A stretch of DNA of 55,492 nt from NCBI GenBank assembly GCA_017308595.1, contig JAFKER010000014.1:79062-134553 (forward strand), written 5' to 3'. Of this stretch, positions 55,473 through 55,492 are shown piece after piece; the first letter of the stretch is position 1, and each line of letters begins with the position of its first letter. The position numbers and the translations under genes were made by a program. The notes beneath the pieces were generated by a model that was given only the letters and a program-made list of their open reading frames with translations, was not told the origin of the DNA and did not search any database. Origin of the DNA: Afipia sp. (GTDB lineage Bacteria > Pseudomonadota > Alphaproteobacteria > Rhizobiales > Xanthobacteraceae).

Positions 55473-55492
55473 ATGCCTCTTTACGAGCATGT
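55473..55492 (+). CDS. rpsF: 30S ribosomal protein S6, first codons only
   Basis: The window ends after MPLYEH, the usual opening of S6 in alphaproteobacteria, with AAAGGA 5 bases upstream of the ATG. The position downstream of divergent fabD agrees with known synteny. Only six codons are visible. Confidence 0.75.

Overview
The window looks like the chromosome of an alphaproteobacterium of the Bradyrhizobiaceae/Nitrobacteraceae (Afipia, Oligotropha, Bradyrhizobium, Rhodopseudomonas or Nitrobacter type). The evidence is high GC, a eukaryote-like type II glutamine synthetase (GlnII), HdaA next to ppk-ppx, the lptG-lptD-surA-pdxA-rsmA order, the fabD/fabG/acpP/fabF/mltG/yicC/gmk block, and short palindromic repeats of the kind scattered through these genomes. 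Almost everything is core chromosome. I see no phage, insertion sequence, CRISPR array, tRNA or rRNA. Genus-level identity is inference.

Layout. 1-3.5 kb: end of a membrane protein, a Tat-type glutathione peroxidase, a secreted polysaccharide deacetylase and a RibD/DHFR-like reductase. 3.5-9.7 kb (minus): DoxX, malic enzyme MaeB, aspartyl-tRNA synthetase, a two-domain VOC protein and a small secreted protein, with two long hairpins between the last two. 9.9-12 kb (plus): RNase D and a GNAT protein. 12-13.4 kb (minus): AlkB and a second 2OG-Fe(II) oxygenase. 13.4-16.5 kb is a nitrogen island: glnII with a clear sigma-54 promoter, a DUF2735 gene and glutaminase. 16.5-21.9 kb (minus): ppk1-ppx and a large membrane protein, with a PHO box upstream of ppk1. 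Then come hdaA and a CDP-alcohol phosphatidyltransferase, divergent purMN, cspA, an autotransporter-type barrel protein, terC, ndk, two tandem Gly/His-rich secreted peptides, an ABC-F ATPase, a lipoprotein, holC and pepA.

35-41.7 kb (plus) is the LPS export and envelope block lptG-lptD-surA-pdxA-rsmA. The partner permease lptF, expected just before lptG, is missing. Only a 32-codon ORF beginning MGSID stands in its place. An alcohol dehydrogenase, an AT-richer orphan gene, a spermidine synthase-like protein and a single-span hypothetical follow.

45.5-54.8 kb (minus) is the gmk, yicC, mltG, fabF, acpP, fabG, fabD block. It is broken between fabG and fabD by a plus-strand ethanolamine ammonia-lyase pair, eutBC. 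The window ends at the first codons of rpsF.

I do not see an obviously new multi-gene system. The points most worth a second look are the missing lptF, the tandem hairpins at 9.3 kb, the eutBC insertion, the Pho and nitrogen regulatory sites, the tandem 8-mers behind glnII, and the paired secreted peptides. All calls come from reading the sequence; no database search was run.
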